Positions 5,624 through 5,665 of a stretch of 5,665 nt of DNA are shown one piece after another. The stretch is from Flavobacteriaceae bacterium (GTDB lineage: Bacteria; Bacteroidota; Bacteroidia; Flavobacteriales; Flavobacteriaceae). Under the pieces are notes generated by a model, which was not told where the DNA came from, made no database searches, and saw only the letters and a program-made list of their open reading frames with translations. The stretch spans positions 1-5,665 of the forward strand of contig JABSPN010000222.1 of assembly GCA_013214425.1 (NCBI GenBank), in the 5' to 3' direction. Position 1 is the first letter of the stretch. The number at the start of each line of letters is the position of its first letter. The position numbers and the translations under genes are program-made.

Positions 5624-5665
5624 ATGAAGAACTTTTACTTTTTATTTCTTGTAGGGACTTTTACT
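5624..5665 (+). CDS. Start of a probable exported protein (cut by right edge)
   Basis: Fourteen codons are visible, MKNFYFLFLVGTFT, with the frame open to the window end. Two charged or polar residues followed by an aromatic and aliphatic run resemble the start of a Sec signal peptide. The ATG follows an A-rich leader (TATAAAAAAAGCAT) typical of Bacteroidota translation starts, and lies 28 bases after the glyA terminator T-run, where a new transcription unit would be expected. No TAnnTTTG box is seen in that short gap; TATAAT at 5595-5600 is the only promoter-like string and may be chance. The identity cannot be determined from this fragment. Confidence 0.5.
   Translation, partial: MKNFYFLFLVGTFT

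Noticed and set aside
1..5665. Defence island, mobile element, CRISPR array or novel multi-gene system
   Set aside because: Every complete gene but one belongs to a well-known family; no repeat arrays, transposase, integrase or tRNA-associated boundary is seen, and base composition looks uniform.

Overview
This AT-rich window looks like a chromosomal housekeeping segment from a member of the Bacteroidota, most likely Flavobacteriia. The evidence is threefold: candidate -7 boxes of the TAnnTTTG type, start codons preceded by A-rich leaders instead of Shine-Dalgarno sequences, and proteins (a YtxJ-type bacilliredoxin, a conserved lipoprotein of unknown function) that resemble flavobacterial ones. 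No mobile element, CRISPR array, tRNA or rRNA is visible. No stretch longer than about 160 bases lacks a gene.

Layout from left to right: the N-terminal 311 codons of clpB (minus strand, cut by the left edge); a 159-base divergent intergenic region; ytxJ (plus); a strong hairpin terminator; a gene for a 396-residue lipoprotein of unknown function (minus), convergent with ytxJ; a strand-specific terminator; fahA, fumarylacetoacetase (minus); a 108-base divergent promoter region; glyA, serine hydroxymethyltransferase (plus); a perfect 10-bp hairpin terminator; and the first 14 codons of a probably exported protein (plus, cut by the right edge). Each gene seems to be its own transcription unit. 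Three of the four gaps after complete genes carry a hairpin, and each complete gene has a candidate promoter.

Functionally these are separate modules. ClpB rescues aggregated proteins. YtxJ is expected to remove bacillithiol from oxidised protein thiols. FahA performs the last step of tyrosine breakdown. GlyA interconverts serine and glycine and feeds one-carbon units to folate. ClpB and YtxJ diverge from one regulatory region and both relate to stress, but their candidate promoters are of different types.

I see no convincing new biological system. The observations most worth checking are a pair of very similar sigma-54-like promoter candidates, placed almost identically upstream of clpB and of the lipoprotein gene; a nearly leaderless start for ytxJ; and the uncharacterised lipoprotein. 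All motif and residue comparisons come from reading the sequence and from remembered family knowledge; no database search was run.
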